Made by a program: the position numbers and the translations under genes. Source: Physella acuta (lineage: Eukaryota; Mollusca; Gastropoda; Physidae). From it: DNA of 64,000 nucleotides. The stretch covers positions 172,501 through 236,500 of the forward strand of contig NW_026732980.1 of the NCBI RefSeq assembly GCF_028476545.1, read 5' to 3'. Of this stretch, positions 24,401-34,029 are shown in pieces; positions within the stretch are counted from its first letter, which is position 1; each line of letters starts with the position of its first letter. A model generated the notes under the pieces. That model ran no database searches and had not been told where the DNA came from. It saw only the letters and a list, made by a program, of their open reading frames with translations.

Positions 24401-24958
24401 ACCTGCACGAAAACATCAGCAAACATCAAGTTTAGATCCACACGAAAACATCAGCAAACATCAACTTTAGACCTACGAAAATATCAGCAAATATCAACGT
24501 TAGACCTACACAAAAACATCAGCAAATATCAATTTTTGATCTTCTAGAAAACATCAGCAAATATCAACTTTAGACCTGCACGAAAACATAAGCAAATATC
24601 AACTTAAGCCTTCATGAAAATATCAATAAATATCAACTTTCGACCTACGCGGAAAACATCAAACATCAAATATCAATATCCTATCTACACGTCCTTTAGT
24701 TATTCGAATGATAATCTGCAGTGACCAGACAGGCATAGATCACAATCACATACCACGGTGTAGGTCAAGCTGGGAGGGTCGGGCCTCTGGCCGTTGATGT
24801 TGCTCAAGGTCACCTGCTCGGCCTTGAACTTAAAGTATTGTGGAATGGTGGGCAAGGGTTTGAGTGTCGTGGGCTTGCCCGCACACAACATCGTGGCTGG
24901 TATCTGTTAACAGGTTAGAAATGTCAGATTATATAGGAAGCTTCGTGATGATTCATAT

Positions 24959-25052
<94 letters not shown>

Positions 25053-28000
25053 TACCTATATAAAAAGAAGGTCAAAATGTTCTTACATGGTTGTTAATAT
25101 TAACTGTGTTTAGGACAATTTAAGTTTTAAATTTTAAAAACATAAATTGTATTTCGATAGTTTTAATTTTGATCGATGTAATCGAATCACACACATAACA
25201 TTTAAAGCTGCAGAATACACTATTCGATTTTTATCAAAATAATCGACTTCGACAAAATAACATACCTGGAATGCTCTATCTTTGGGATCGATATGGGCGA
25301 AGTGTGTGTAATCGATACTGGTGATAAAAGAAAATTGGTTAACTGTTGACTAAAATAAATTTATTTTTAAAATTTTATTCTCAAATAATTTTTGAGTAAA
25401 CTCAATGTATCATCTAGTCCTTATGCAGTATGTCTAAGCCAAAAGTATAATCTACCCCTAATGTGGTGCATCTAACCCAACAGAACCTAGCTACCCAAAA
25501 CCAAGGCGATGGGCCCCCTCAAGTCCTAATGTGGTACGTGTAACCCTAAAGTAACCTCTAGTCCTATTGAGGTACGTCTAACCCAACAGTATCAATCTAT
25601 CGAAAACTAAATCGATGGGCCCCCTCTAGCCCTAATGTGCTACGTCTAACCCAACAGTGTCAATCTATCAAAAACTAAATCGATGGGCCCCCTCTAGCCC
25701 TAATGTGCTACGTCTAACCCAACAGTGTCAATCTATCAAAAACTAAATCGATGGGCCCCCTCTAGCCCTAATGTGCTACGTCTAACCCAACAGTGTCAAT
25801 CTATCAAAAACTAAATCGATGGGCCCCCTCTAGCCCTAATGTGCTACGTCTAACCCAACAGTGTCAATCTATCCAAAGCTAAATCGATGGGCCCCCTCTA
25901 GTTCTTATATGGTACGTCTAACCCAACAGAACCTAGCTACCCAAAACAAAAGCGATTGTCCCCCCTCTAGCCCTAATATGGTACCTTTAAACCCAACAGT
26001 AACCTCTAGCCCTAATGTGGTACGTCTAACCCAACAGTACCAATCTACCCAAAAAAAAACACCATGGGCCCTACTCTGCTCTGATCTCATTGAAGCTGGC
26101 ATCAAGGGACACGACGCTAATACTGATGGGAAGAACAGGGTTGTTTTCTCCTACCGAGTCCACGTTCACAGACATGGTGTAACTGTTGGCGTCTGTGGAG
26201 CGGGAAAACAAGTTGCTAATTATAGACCAAAAGCAATTTAGAAATGCCGGTATATGAGCTACGGGAAAACCCAGTCTTAATTATAGAACAAAGGCAAGTT
26301 AGTTTTAGCATCTGAAGAACGGGAAAACTCAAAGTTAATTTTAGAGCAAAGGGAAGTAATACGTTTTTGAAAAAAAAAAGAGTTATTCGGATAGAACCAA
26401 CACATATTGCGCCAAAGAGGACCAACCAAAAAAACACCAAGGGACGCGACCTTAAAGTTGACAAAGATGGACTACACCTGGAGCCAGGTTGGGAGAATGG
26501 CGCAGAACAGAAGATGGGGATCTTTGGTTGGCGGTTCATACATGATTGGAAGAATCCGAAAAAAAACAACAACCCACAATTATATAAATAACCACACAGT
26601 AAAATTGTAAGTAAAAATATGAAGATCAAGGAAGGCGCAGAGTTAAATACTAGAGGAGGGGGGCATACTAGGGTGGCAAGATAGGGGTACAAAGGGGGTG
26701 GGGGGGGGTGGGGCATGTTAAGGTGGCGTGCCAAGGGAATTTTGTATAAAGCAATAGTTCTTAACCTGGGTTCGATCGAACCCCATAGGTTCAATGAATT
26801 TAGGCGGAGGTCAAGACACATCTGACTCGTATACTGTACGATCGGATTTTTTCAGTGGAGAAGAAAGAATGATTAAGAAGGGTTCGGTATATGCGCGCTT
26901 ATGCAACTGGTGCGGTTAGATACTTCCCAAAAGGTTAAGAGCCGCTGGTTTAGAGGGAGGGTGATAAGTTGAATGGAATTTTTATTTTTCAAGTTGTTTA
27001 GTTTACTAAGGCAAGTGAAGTGTAACTCTTCTTTAAGGCAAAACAAACAACAGAAGACAGTAATATTAATAAACAAAACAGTCAAAACGAGGCTGTGAGA
27101 ACTCACCTGTGATCTGCCATTCCGTGACGGTCGTCAGGTCGTACACGTCATAGTACTCGCACGTGATCCATTTTTGGGTATCGATACCTGCAGTAATCGA
27201 CATAAAACTATTTTGAGTATTTATACCCCTGTATGAACGCTAAACCAGGGTACATTGTAAAAGTCAGTTAAAAAAATCTTTGTAAAACTGTATGGTAATT
27301 TTAACGTAGGCAAATTTATTTTTCTCGATGTAATCATTAGCTTTAAACATTTATTTAAGCTAATAACACACGAATTGTAGTATTTAAAATGTTAGCTCTT
27401 AGTAAAGGTAAGCTGTCGGTTTGATACTAAATTAACATTTCAGACTAGAGGAAGTAGAGTTACTCTCTTTCTCTGACCTCGGCATATTAGGAAATCCGTG
27501 ATGTGATGTGCACATTGATATGAGTCAGGGAAAGAGAAGACGTCTAGTCTATTCCAACCTATGCGGAGGTTAACTTTCGGCCGCTTGGTCCAAAAGGGTA
27601 CTTATACTGACCAAGGTACTATACTGACCAAGGTACTATACTGACCAATGTACTTATACTGACCAAAGTACTATACTGATCAAGGTACTTATACTGACCA
27701 AGGTACTTATACTGACCAAAGTACTATACTGACCAAAGTACTATACTGACCAAGGTACTTACACTGACCAAGGTACTTATACTGACCAAGGTACTTATAC
27801 TGACCAAAGTACTATACTGACCAAGGTACTTATACTGACCAAGGTACTTATACTGACCAAGGTACTTATACTGACCAAGGTACTTATACTGACCAAGGTA
27901 CTTATACTGACCAAAGTACTATACTGACCAAAGTACTATACTGACCAAGGTACTTATACTGACCAAAGTACTATACTGACCAAAGTACTATACTGACCAA

Positions 28001-31000
28001 GGTACTTATACTGACCAAAGTACTATACTGACCAAGGTACTTATACTGACCAAGGTACTTATACTGACCAAGGTACTTATACTGACCAAAGTACTATACT
28101 GACCAAGGTACTTATACTGACCAAAGTACTATACTGACCAAGGTACTTATACTGACCAAGGTACTTATACTGACCAAGGTACTTATACTGACCAAAGTAC
28201 TATACTGACCAAAGTACTATACTGACCAAGGTACTTATACTGACCAAGGTACTTATACTGACCAAGGTACTTATACTGACCAAAGTACTATACTGACCAA
28301 GGTACTTATACTGACCAAGGTACTTATACTGACCAAGGTACTTATACTGACCAAGGTACTTATACTGACCAAGGTACTTATACTGACCAAAGTACTATAC
28401 TGACCAAAGTACTATACTGACCAAGGTACTTATACTGACCAAAGTACTATACTGACCAAGGTACTTATACTGACCAAGGTACTTATACTGACCAAGGTAC
28501 TTATACTGACCAAAGTACTATACTGACCAAGGTACTTATACTGACCAAGGTACTTATACTGACCAAAGTACTATACTGACCAAGGTACTTATACTGACCA
28601 AGGTACTTGTACTGACCACACGGAGAAAAAACATGCAAGGGTCAAGGCTGCTCTGTTGAGTTGTATGTTAAATTGTACGTATGTTTAATTTGGGATGTTG
28701 TATACATTGTTCGCTTATTTATTTATTTTGTGGGACGGACTGGTCGTAGGATAGAGCGGAGATCCCACAAAAGACGTCCATCCACCTCTAACGGGTACCT
28801 GTCTAATGGTGGAGAAGTAAAGCCGTCTGCGCATACTACTAACCCCACTGTTCAAATTATGCCTCGCTCGCTCGCAGAAACAGATGAACTCTACTTCATC
28901 TGGTCGATTGACCGCTATGTACGAGAGAGGTAACTTACCTCTGGAGTTGGACTTGCCCACGTATGTGATGTTCCTCTGTACAGAGCTGTCCCAACCCATA
29001 AACACTGAAAACAAAATTGTCAGCCATATTAGGGGCATGGCAAGGCGCATGCGCGATGGTTAAATCAGATTTTATGGATTTATTTCAATAATTAGTTTTG
29101 AAAGAACAAAACTTAACTAAGCCTGTGAAAAAGTGAAGATTTAAGGCAGATATTGTCCCCAGGAGAAGGAGAGATGTATATGCTATCAGAGGCGTAGCGA
29201 GGGGGGGGGGGGTGCGGACCGCACCGGGTGACACCATTTAGGGGGGTGACACCAAGGCAAAAAATAGCAAAAAATTTTTTAGGGGGGGGGGATGTAAATC
29301 GAAAATTTGAATGTTTGTCCCCGGGAAGGGTCGCTACGCCTCTGGGGGGCGGGGGTGACACCATTATGTGCCGCACCGGGTGACACCCGACCTTGCTACG
29401 CCACTGTATGCTATACCTTGGCATCGAAACATAAACATTAAATCGCATTCAAGCAATTTTGTTTCCATTAATTTAAAATGTAATGAGACTTTGAAATTTT
29501 CCTGGAGAGTTATTATAATTTGTTAGCCTTGAAACAATATCGTTTCAAACCGATCATTTACACCTTCAGTCTTCGCTGGGGAGTGAGGTTTAAAATATGT
29601 GAGATGAAACAAACGGGACACATCTACTCACATTCTGGGGTTGCTAGCTTGATCGAGCCGTCTGCTGCTTTGGTTGCCCTCAGATACTTAAACATGGGTG
29701 AGCTCTCAAAAGGCGTATCTTGGCAGATATCTGCGGGGAGTAATTGGAGAATATTTAGTATCTTTAGGAAACGATGAGGAGATAATGTTTATGTAAATTT
29801 AAGGAAAATATAAAGGGACATAATTGAGGGTTGAGATAACGGATTTATATTTAGTATCTTTCGAGACATCTGTGTGGAAAATGTTCTACAAGAATGCGGG
29901 TTCTACCAAGAAGGCCTAGACTCTAGCACCAAAATATTCCACTCAATCATTATCTTTCCCCGTTCGTGCCCAAGACACATGGGGCATATCAAGAGGAGTT
30001 AATCTGTTTCAGAGACCTCGGCATTAGACGGGATAGTGTGGTCAGCACTATGCCCAGCCGCCTTTGTTTCCCTAACATGAGTTAGGTACCCATCAGAGCT
30101 GGGTGGACTTAAGGACATTTTACTGATTTAAACCCGGATTCGAATTCGAGTCTTTCGGGTTAGCAGGCTAGCTCTCTACCGCTAGACCACGCCGTACCAT
30201 ACCCCACTCAATGAGAGCTTTCAAAGCTTGAGACGACCATGCAGGTTTGTCTATGACGTTCGTCTAAGTCTAGTTGAATGATTCCTACGATTTAAAAATA
30301 TTACAGAAGCAAATCCAAACAGAAAAGCAGGCTGAAATCGGAGTCAATGGCCTATATGGCGCATAACAAGTTGACACGTGATCCTAACTCACCGGCGAGG
30401 TACGATAAAGCCTACTGTGTCTAACCCTAACCCACCAGTGAGTTACGACCCGGCCAACTATCTCTAACCCTAACCCTACCGTTGCCGGCCAGTGGTCTAC
30501 TGTCTCTAGCCCTAATCCTACCGTTGCCGGCCAGTGGTCTACTGTCTCTAACCCTACCGTTGCCGGCCAGTGGTCTACTGTCTCTAACCCTACCGTTGCC
30601 GGCCAGTGGTCTACTGTCTCTAACCCTACCATTGCCGGCCAGTGGTCTACTGTCTCTAGCCCTAACCCTACCGTTGCCGGCCAGTGGTCTACTGTCTCTA
30701 ACCCTACCGTTGCCGGCCAGTGGTCTACTGTCTCTAACCCTACCATTGCCGGCCAGTGGTCTACTGTCTCTAGCCCTAACCCTACCGTTGCCGGCCAGTG
30801 GTCTACTGTCTCTAACCCTACCGTTGCCGGCCAGTGGTCTACTGTCTCTAACCCTACCGTTGCCGGCCAGTGGTCTACTGTCTCTAACCCTACCGTTGCC
30901 GGCCAGTGGTCTACTGTCTCTAACCCTACCGTTGCCGGCCAGTGGTCTACTGTCTCTAACCCTACCGTTGCCGGCCAGTGGTCTACTATCTCTAACCCTA

Positions 31001-32034
31001 CCGTTGCCGGCCAGTGGTCTACTATCTCTAACCCTACCGTTGCCGGCCAGTGGTCTACTGTCTCTAACCCTACCGTTGCCGGCCAGTGGTCTACTGTCTC
31101 TAACCCTACCGTTGCCGGCCAGTGGTCTACTGTCTCTAACCCTACCGTTGCCGGCCAGTGGTCTACTGTCTCTAACCCTACCGTTGCCGGCCAGTGGTCT
31201 ACTATCTCTAACCCTACCGTTGCCGGCCAGTGGTCTACTATCTCTAACCCTACCGTTGCCGGCCAGTGGTCTACTATCTCTAACCCTACCGTTGCCGGCC
31301 AGTGGTCTACTATCTCTAACCCTACCGTTGCCGGCCAGTGGTCTACTGTCTCTAACCCTACCGTTGCCGGCCAGTGGTCTACTGTCTCTAACCCTACCGT
31401 TGCCGGCCAGTGGTCTACTGTCTCTAACCCTACCGTTGCCGGCCAGTGGTCTACTATCTCTAACCCTACCGTTGCCGGCCAGTGGTCTACTATCTCTAAC
31501 CCTACCGTTGCCGGCCAGTGGTCTACTGTCTCTAACCCTACCGTTGCCGGCCAGTGGTACGGTCATCTGCTCATTGAACTGCGTGTCGATCCAGATCTGT
31601 GTGCTGTTGACCGGCTCCGAGTCCACGGCGTGCACCAGGCCGGCGCTCTGGAACAGAAGGTTGCCATGGTTACGTGTTCACCAGCTATACCCTAGTGTTT
31701 GTACTTCATTTAAAAATAAATTAATTAAAAACACAAAAATATATACTTTTTTTTCGTTTGAATTTACTCGACAGCTACTGTAACCATATGGAAACTATAA
31801 TAAAACTTCCAGGGTGTATTATTAAAACAACCTTAAAAGCACATTGAAACCTCCGTTCAAACCATAATGAAATAACTATTAAACTACAACAAAACCTTCA
31901 TTAACAGAACACAAAACCATTATCTAAAAAAACAAAGAAGCAATCATAAACAATCAGAAGACTACCTTAAAACCAGAACAATGCAACCATAAATTTACTG
32001 GTTAATAAAAAAAATACAATAACAAAAAAAAAAC

Positions 32035-32085
<51 letters not shown>

Positions 32086-33917
32086 AACAAAAGACAATAA
32101 ACCGGTAGTGATCTCCCCTAAACTTTCTCGAATATTCTTATATAAAACAACAGGGGATGGTAACTGGGGATATAGTTATGATTTTGAATCCATTTTAAAT
32201 ACTGAAACTTTTAAAAATAGAATAGAATCTCAGTAAAAAACAATTGCGCACCAAGCGAACGCCTAATAAAGGTGTGTATAATAGTGCGCAATAGTATTAG
32301 TACTTAATAAATTTACATTAGTTTTTTGAGAAATCGGAAGTAGCGTAAATTACTACTTCCGGTCAACGGAAATTACTCAAAATTTAACAGAAGGTAGAGG
32401 ATTAGATCTTTTACTTACATGTGAAATTTCATTTATCTATCTGAAATAGTACTCAAGTTATAGGCTTTTGAAAAATTCAAAGTAGAAAAAGTACCACTTC
32501 CGGTTATCGGAAATCGCTCAAAAGTTGATACGGATCTACGATTTTGATATAATACTTATATATGAAATTTCATCAACCTAGCTGTAACGGTACTCAAGTT
32601 ATCGTGTTTACACACGGACACACACACAGACACACAGACACACACACAGACATACGGACAAGATTGCAAAATTATGTTTTTCCGTATCAGTGAGGTGTAA
32701 AACGTCGAGATTTGTAAAAATCTCGATTTTTTTTTTGCACGATTACAATACTTTCTCTATACTACGTATATACGAGAAAGTAAAAAGCAAAAAAAAAAAA
32801 AAAAAAAAAGAAACAAAAAAAAAAACCACACACAAAATTACCCTTAATTAAGCTATTATAAGCCCACAAGAAAACCATCATTAAATCATTCTAAAACCAC
32901 GACAAAACCACCCAAAAAAATCACGTTAAAACTATTATAAAGCCACCACAACATTACTACCATTAGAACACAACAAACCCACCCAACACGCCACCAACAA
33001 AGACTAAGATCGACCCACCGCAGCATAGAACAGTTCGATATTGCCGACAGACAAGACACCATTCGTTGTCTGTTTCTTCTCTGTGAACATGTAGAAGTTG
33101 TCGAAGAATTTCGGCTTTTGAACTGTGGACAGGAACATAGCAGTCAGAAAAACAGTTTGCAGGGTAGGGCGTTAGGGTGGAAATGTTTTTAAACCCCATC
33201 GGAAGCCCTATTTAAAACAAGTTTTTAATGTAATAAAATCTATAGTTACTTTAAGAATTTCATTTCGGAATTGTGTATTTCTTTAAGTGTTTTTTTTACA
33301 CCCCCCCCCCCCAAACAATGATCGATTCTTGGATCTTGGACCGCTCACTTGTACTCTGCTTTTGACATTCTTTTAAATCATTCAACCTTTAATATGTCAC
33401 GCCTCTTTGGGTTGAGTAAAAAGAAATACACAACGCCAAACCGAAAATGTCTCGACTTTTGTTTAAAAAAGTATAAGGAATTATAGGGTAACCTCCCTTT
33501 AGGCTACACACATAATTGAGTTACGTCCCTGTTGTATAAACACAAACTTGGGTTAACTCCATTTTGTGTACACACTACTTGGGTTACATCCCCTTTGTAT
33601 ATACATGCGTCGATCAACTTCCTGTTGTGTACACGCATACTTGGGTTACCTTCCATTTTCGTACACTTAAACTATCTCCCTGTTTCGTACACACACTTAA
33701 GTTATCTCCCTGTTTAGTACACATATATGGGTTACCTCCATGTTGTGTGTACTCACACTTGGGTTACCTCCCTGTTGTGTACACACAGTACTGGCTTACC
33801 ATCTTGTGGCGTGTTGACCTGTTGTGTGATGTGCTTTAGGCAGAAGTCTTTGTTGTAATCCGCCGTTGCCATGGTGACGATGGCCGCCAATATCGTCAAA
33901 GAGCAGGGGACCTTCAT
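15781..33917 (-). CDS. Gene B: complete 667-aa type I membrane protein, LolA-like family
   Basis: Coding exons in gene order: 33800-33917, 33019-33122, 31542-31647, 29632-29730, 28939-29004, 27107-27187, 26075-26192, 25266-25317, 24754-24903, 24256-24367, 22485-22645, 21491-21592, 21070-21165, 19933-20047, 18091-18203, 17418-17597, 16371-16473, 15781-15908. They sum to 2004 nt, stay in frame and end in TAG. Residues 1-19 ([19 protein letters not shown]) are a signal peptide and about 628-650 form a transmembrane helix of A/V/I/L/G, followed by [17 protein letters not shown] as a short cytoplasmic tail. The ectodomain has two related segments. One carries [15 protein letters not shown] near residues 156-170; the other carries [15 protein letters not shown] near 387-401. 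This [Y-x-G...R-x-I-D-x-x-x-W] signature and the run of beta-strand-like stretches recall the metazoan LolA-like domain, a possible lipid-binding fold. N-glycosylation sites include NST and NIT. Most introns carry minisatellites at splice sites. No function is known to me. Confidence 0.88.
16780..17407 (-). repeat. GT/G-rich minisatellite beginning about 10 bp after the exon 16 donor (gene B intron 16)
   Basis: After the donor GTGAGTACT the minus strand has TGGTGGAGCAGGGAGTTG, repeated with decay about every 90-110 bp, in a CCCACT/ACCACC low-complexity background. Confidence 0.7.
18560..19880 (-). repeat. Minisatellite downstream of the exon 14 donor, 35-bp unit, about 36 copies (gene B intron 14)
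   Basis: Units contain GGTGGGTGGTTAGGGGTCTG then TAGTGTATGTAGTT, with or without ATA insertions (35/37 bp). The donor reads GTAGGTCTGTGGTG, similar to GGGGTCTGTAGTG in the unit. The array starts about 55 bp from the donor. Confidence 0.85.
20048..20935 (-). repeat. Minisatellite carrying the exon 14 acceptor, 25-bp unit, about 30 copies (gene B intron 13)
   Basis: The real acceptor is TTCTCTCATGTCTCCCACAG. Units are TTCTCTCATGTCTCCTACAA then GGTCA, so each carries a polypyrimidine tract and an AG. A patch at 20307-20393 comes from the other array (see 18560-19880). Confidence 0.88.
21262..21440. repeat. AT microsatellite (gene B intron 12)
   Basis: ACATATATAC then (AT)n, preceded by a CACACA run. 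Confidence 0.95.
22022..22402 (-). mobile_element. LINE, 5'-truncated 3' end, gene B intron 11
   Basis: The minus strand encodes a typical post-RNase-H C-terminus: [19 protein letters not shown], then a Cys-rich stretch, then NTEHVLQEC-like and [12 protein letters not shown]-like parts in a shifted frame. The 3' tail is (GAA)n. A perfect 12-bp target duplication CTCATAATGCAT flanks it (22010-22021, 22403-22414), so this is a clean retrotransposition of 381 bp. Confidence 0.85.
22648..23265 (-). repeat. Minisatellite next to the exon 11 acceptor, 34-bp unit (gene B intron 10)
   Basis: Units on the minus strand: CAGTATCACACCTTAAGCTC then CGTAAAG; the real acceptor region reads the same up to CTCCGTATATTGCAG. 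Some units have an extra 21 bp (GTGTCCGTGTGTCGAGGTGGC). About 16 units. Confidence 0.85.
23285..24255 (-). repeat. Minisatellite starting at the exon 10 donor, 25-bp core unit (gene B intron 10)
   Basis: The donor reads GGTGGGTTTTCTCT and the units read GGTGGGCTTTCTTTAGAGC. Near the donor the units are regular 25-mers; towards 23285 they are longer and decayed (ACCCACCAATATCAGA type). Confidence 0.85.
24370..24665 (-). repeat. Minisatellite carrying the exon 10 acceptor, 35-bp unit, about 8 copies (gene B intron 9)
   Basis: The real acceptor reads GATATTTGCTGCTGTTTTCG then TGCAG|GT. Each unit has GATATTTGCTGATGTTTTCG then TGCAGGTC, so the branch/pyrimidine region, the AG and the first exon bases are repeated. 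Confidence 0.88.
24961..25055. repeat. AT microsatellite (gene B intron 8)
   Basis: Pure (AT)n of about 80 bp then ACACACAT. Confidence 0.95.
25420..26074 (-). repeat. Minisatellite beginning at the exon 7 donor, 68-bp unit (gene B intron 7)
   Basis: The donor region is GTAGGGCCCATGG. Units have AGAGGGGGCCCATCGATTTAG-like starts and GTTGGGTTAGACGTAGCAC inside. Four near-perfect 68-bp copies lie at 25556-25865 and decayed copies lie on both sides. Confidence 0.8.
26395..26575 (+). mobile_element. LINE 3'-end fragment, antisense in gene B intron 6
   Basis: The plus strand encodes [11 protein letters not shown], then [20 protein letters not shown], the usual end of CR1/RTE-type LINE ORF2 (pattern W..A..R..W..LV). 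It is followed by A-rich sequence. Confidence 0.65.
26752..26947. mobile_element. Old hAT MITE, gene B intron 6
   Basis: Starts CAATAGTTCTTAACCTGG and ends GGTTAAGAGCCGCTG. The flanking 8-mers GTATAAAG and GTTTAGAG match at six of eight positions. Terminal repeats are diverged. Confidence 0.6.
27597..28620. repeat. Minisatellite, 17/18-bp unit, about 58 copies (gene B intron 5)
   Basis: Alternating TATACTGACCAAGGTACT and TATACTGACCAAAGTAC. It is not directly at a splice site (318 bp from the exon 5 donor, with a SINE between). Confidence 0.9.
28735..28925 (+). mobile_element. SINE with shared 3' domain, next to gene B exon 5 donor
   Basis: The end GATGAACTCTACTTCATCTG is the tail shared by other SINEs in the window. 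The head lacks a clear B box. It stops about 12 bp from the exon 5 donor (28938). Confidence 0.5.
29187..29406. mobile_element. hAT MITE, 220 bp, gene B intron 4
   Basis: CAGAGGCGTAGCGAGG ... CTTGCTACGCCACTG with a perfect 8-bp duplication TATGCTAT (29179-29186, 29407-29414). The inside repeats GCACCGGGTGACACC twice. Confidence 0.88.
30010..30200 (-). mobile_element. tRNA-derived SINE, minus strand
   Basis: Reverse complement shows CGTGGTCTAGCGGTAGAGAG and CGAATTCGAATCCGGG (A and B boxes), then a body with CCTAACTCATGTTAGGG. Gene B intron 3. Confidence 0.7.
30296..30392 (+). mobile_element. Short LINE-tail fragment, gene B intron 3
   Basis: AAGCAGGCTGAAATCGGAGT through GACACGTGATCCTAAC matches the tail segment at 41650-41708 almost base for base. 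No ends seen. Confidence 0.55.
30475..31541 (-). repeat. Minisatellite made of the exon 3 end plus its 5' splice site, 36-bp unit, about 29 copies (gene B intron 3)
   Basis: On the minus strand each unit reads CCACTGGCCGGCAACG then GTAGGGTTAGAGACAGTAGA. The first 16 bases are the last 16 of exon 3 and the next six are its donor GTAGGG. A few units are 42 bp (an extra GGGCTA-type hexamer). Both lengths are multiples of three and no unit has a stop in the exon frame, so the ORF runs through the array as repeats of [12 protein letters not shown]. Confidence 0.92.
32022..32092. repeat. Poly-A run in gene B intron 2
   Basis: More than 40 A residues just left of the family S element at 32101. Confidence 0.9.
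32101..32783 (+). mobile_element. Small ~680-bp interspersed element (family S), copy 1
   Basis: Starts ACCGGTAGTGATCTCCCC and ends CGTATATACGAGAAAGTA. The ends share the inverted motif ACTTTCTCG. The start holds a palindrome (GGGAGTGATCTCCC in better copies). Inside are two diverged halves of about 120 bp: ACTTCCGGT...GTACTCAAGTTAT occurs twice, followed by an ACACAGAC microsatellite. No ORF. Lies in gene B intron 2. Confidence 0.75.
33500..33790 (-). repeat. Minisatellite with donor-like GGTAACCC, about 30-bp unit (gene B intron 1)
   Basis: The donor context is ATGGTAAGCCAGTACTGTGT. Units read GGGAGGTAACCCAAGTGTG then (T)ACACAACA, so GGTAASCCA recurs. About 9 units, the first within 20 bp of the donor. 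Confidence 0.7.
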
Positions 33918-33927
33918 TGTAACAGAT
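33800..33927 (-). other. Gene B first coding exon with 10-nt leader and upstream 3' splice site
   Basis: The minus strand shows a T-rich tract with TTTTAGTACAG, then the 10-nt leader ATCTGTTACA, then ATG at 33917. The exon with leader is 128 nt, the same as in gene A. The donor at 33799 is GTAAGC. The 5' UTR exon and promoter must lie above 33930; the sequence there is satellite and transposon rich and shows no convincing core promoter. Confidence 0.5.
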
Positions 33928-34029
33928 CTGTACTAAAATATGAATTTAAAAAGTTTTGTTTAGCCCTCTCTTGAGGCATTTAGCACTGCAGACTTACTTT
34001 ATAAAATCAGTTTTTCATTGAAGAACATA

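Noticed and set aside
22648-28620. Regular repeats considered as a CRISPR array
   Set aside because: Units are contiguous without unique spacers, lie in eukaryotic introns and derive from splice junctions or simple sequence.
30475-31541. Interstitial telomere repeat, because units contain GGGTTAG
   Set aside because: The period is 36 bp with GTAGGGTTAGAGACAG, not a 6-bp TTAGGG array. The match is incidental to the donor site.
30482-31783. 433-aa plus-strand frame of [10 protein letters not shown] repeats
   Set aside because: Antisense reading of the gene B intron 3 minisatellite. A 36-bp unit leaves several frames open by periodicity; no independent gene evidence.
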